Source of the DNA: Halopseudomonas phragmitis
Lineage (GTDB): Bacteria > Pseudomonadota > Gammaproteobacteria > Pseudomonadales > Pseudomonadaceae
Length of the DNA stretch: 64,000 nt
Assembly (NCBI RefSeq): GCF_002056295.1
Contig: NZ_CP020100.1
Coordinates: 3,061,501-3,125,500, forward strand
Direction: 5' to 3'
This document shows, in pieces, positions 63,946 through 64,000 of the stretch. The stretch's first letter is position 1. Every line of letters begins with the position of its first letter. The position numbers and the translations under genes were made by a program. Under the pieces are notes generated by a model. The model was not told where the DNA came from and did not search any database. It was given only the letters and a program-made list of their open reading frames with translations.

Positions 63946-64000
63946 TTACTTGGCGCCGAGTTTCTTCAGCTCTTCGTCACGCAGTTCACGACGCAGGATC
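63946..64000 (-). CDS. fadD: C-terminus of long-chain acyl-CoA ligase (partial)
   Basis: Only the last 17 codons and stop are in the window: ILRRELRDEELKKLGAK. This is the end of the A10 motif found at the C-terminus of FadD-type acyl-CoA synthetases (PKTPVGKILRRELRD...). The enzyme activates fatty acids with ATP and CoA. The gene continues beyond base 64000; its start is not visible. Position near hrpA fits the fadD order in Pseudomonas, as best recalled. Confidence 0.65.
   Translation of the reverse strand, partial: ILRRELRDEELKKLGAK

Overview
The window is a moderately GC-rich chromosomal segment from a gammaproteobacterium of the Pseudomonas lineage. Several conserved gene orders support this: thrS-infC-rpmI-rplT-pheS-pheT-ihfA-merR-tRNA-Pro, uvrB next to an amino acid aminotransferase and tRNA-Asn, a 373-residue FabH2-like ketoacyl synthase, and Pseudomonas-style REP doublets. 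A marine or environmental relative such as Halopseudomonas would fit, but that placement is inference from content only. No rRNA, CRISPR array, intact transposon or integrase was seen.

Layout. 0-5 kb: a PF10118 ferritin-like metal hydrolase, an alanine/glycine:sodium symporter, an M14-type zinc carboxypeptidase and an exported protein of unknown function. 4.7-12.5 kb: one minus-strand catabolic operon running TRAP transporter (dctQ-dctM-dctP), glutamine-synthetase-like ligase, aldehyde dehydrogenase, Fe-dependent alcohol dehydrogenase and class I glutamine amidotransferase. Together these could import an amino alcohol, gamma-glutamylate it, oxidise alcohol to acid, and release the amino acid. 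A REP doublet sits between dctP and the ligase. 12.5-18.5 kb: DUF3820 protein, two unknown membrane genes, an AI-2E family transporter, a DUF4105 protein and FadL.

18.5-39 kb is the accessory part, ending next to the 3' end of tRNA-Pro. It holds a giant single-gene candidate anti-phage protein (transglutaminase-like, DUF4011, SF1 helicase, Vsr-like nuclease). Next is a small ArsR-controlled electrophile or quinone unit with three matching operators, then an IS1182-like scrap and a GAF-PAS-GGDEF-EAL protein. A second defence-like unit follows: a PD-(D/E)XK nuclease, SLFN-g3/DUF2075 helicase and S24 peptidase fusion paired with a MazG-like pyrophosphohydrolase. The part closes with a NemR-type electrophile-response cluster (MFS exporter, old yellow enzyme, aldehyde dehydrogenase, DJ-1/PfpI protein, NemR, GlxA-type AraC regulator).

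39-51 kb is core translation and repair: tRNA-Pro(GGG), merR, ihfA, pheT, pheS behind a terminator/attenuator hairpin, rplT, rpmI, infC with an ATT start, thrS, tRNA-Val(GAC), uvrB, an aminotransferase and tRNA-Asn(GTT). 51-64 kb: azoreductase, LysR regulator, hydrolases, periplasmic cyclophilin, FemAB-like GNAT protein, DUF2057 lipoprotein, porin, a cluster of 35-nt palindromic repeats, FabH2-like synthase with an alpha/beta hydrolase, HrpA helicase, and the last codons of an acyl-CoA ligase (FadD).
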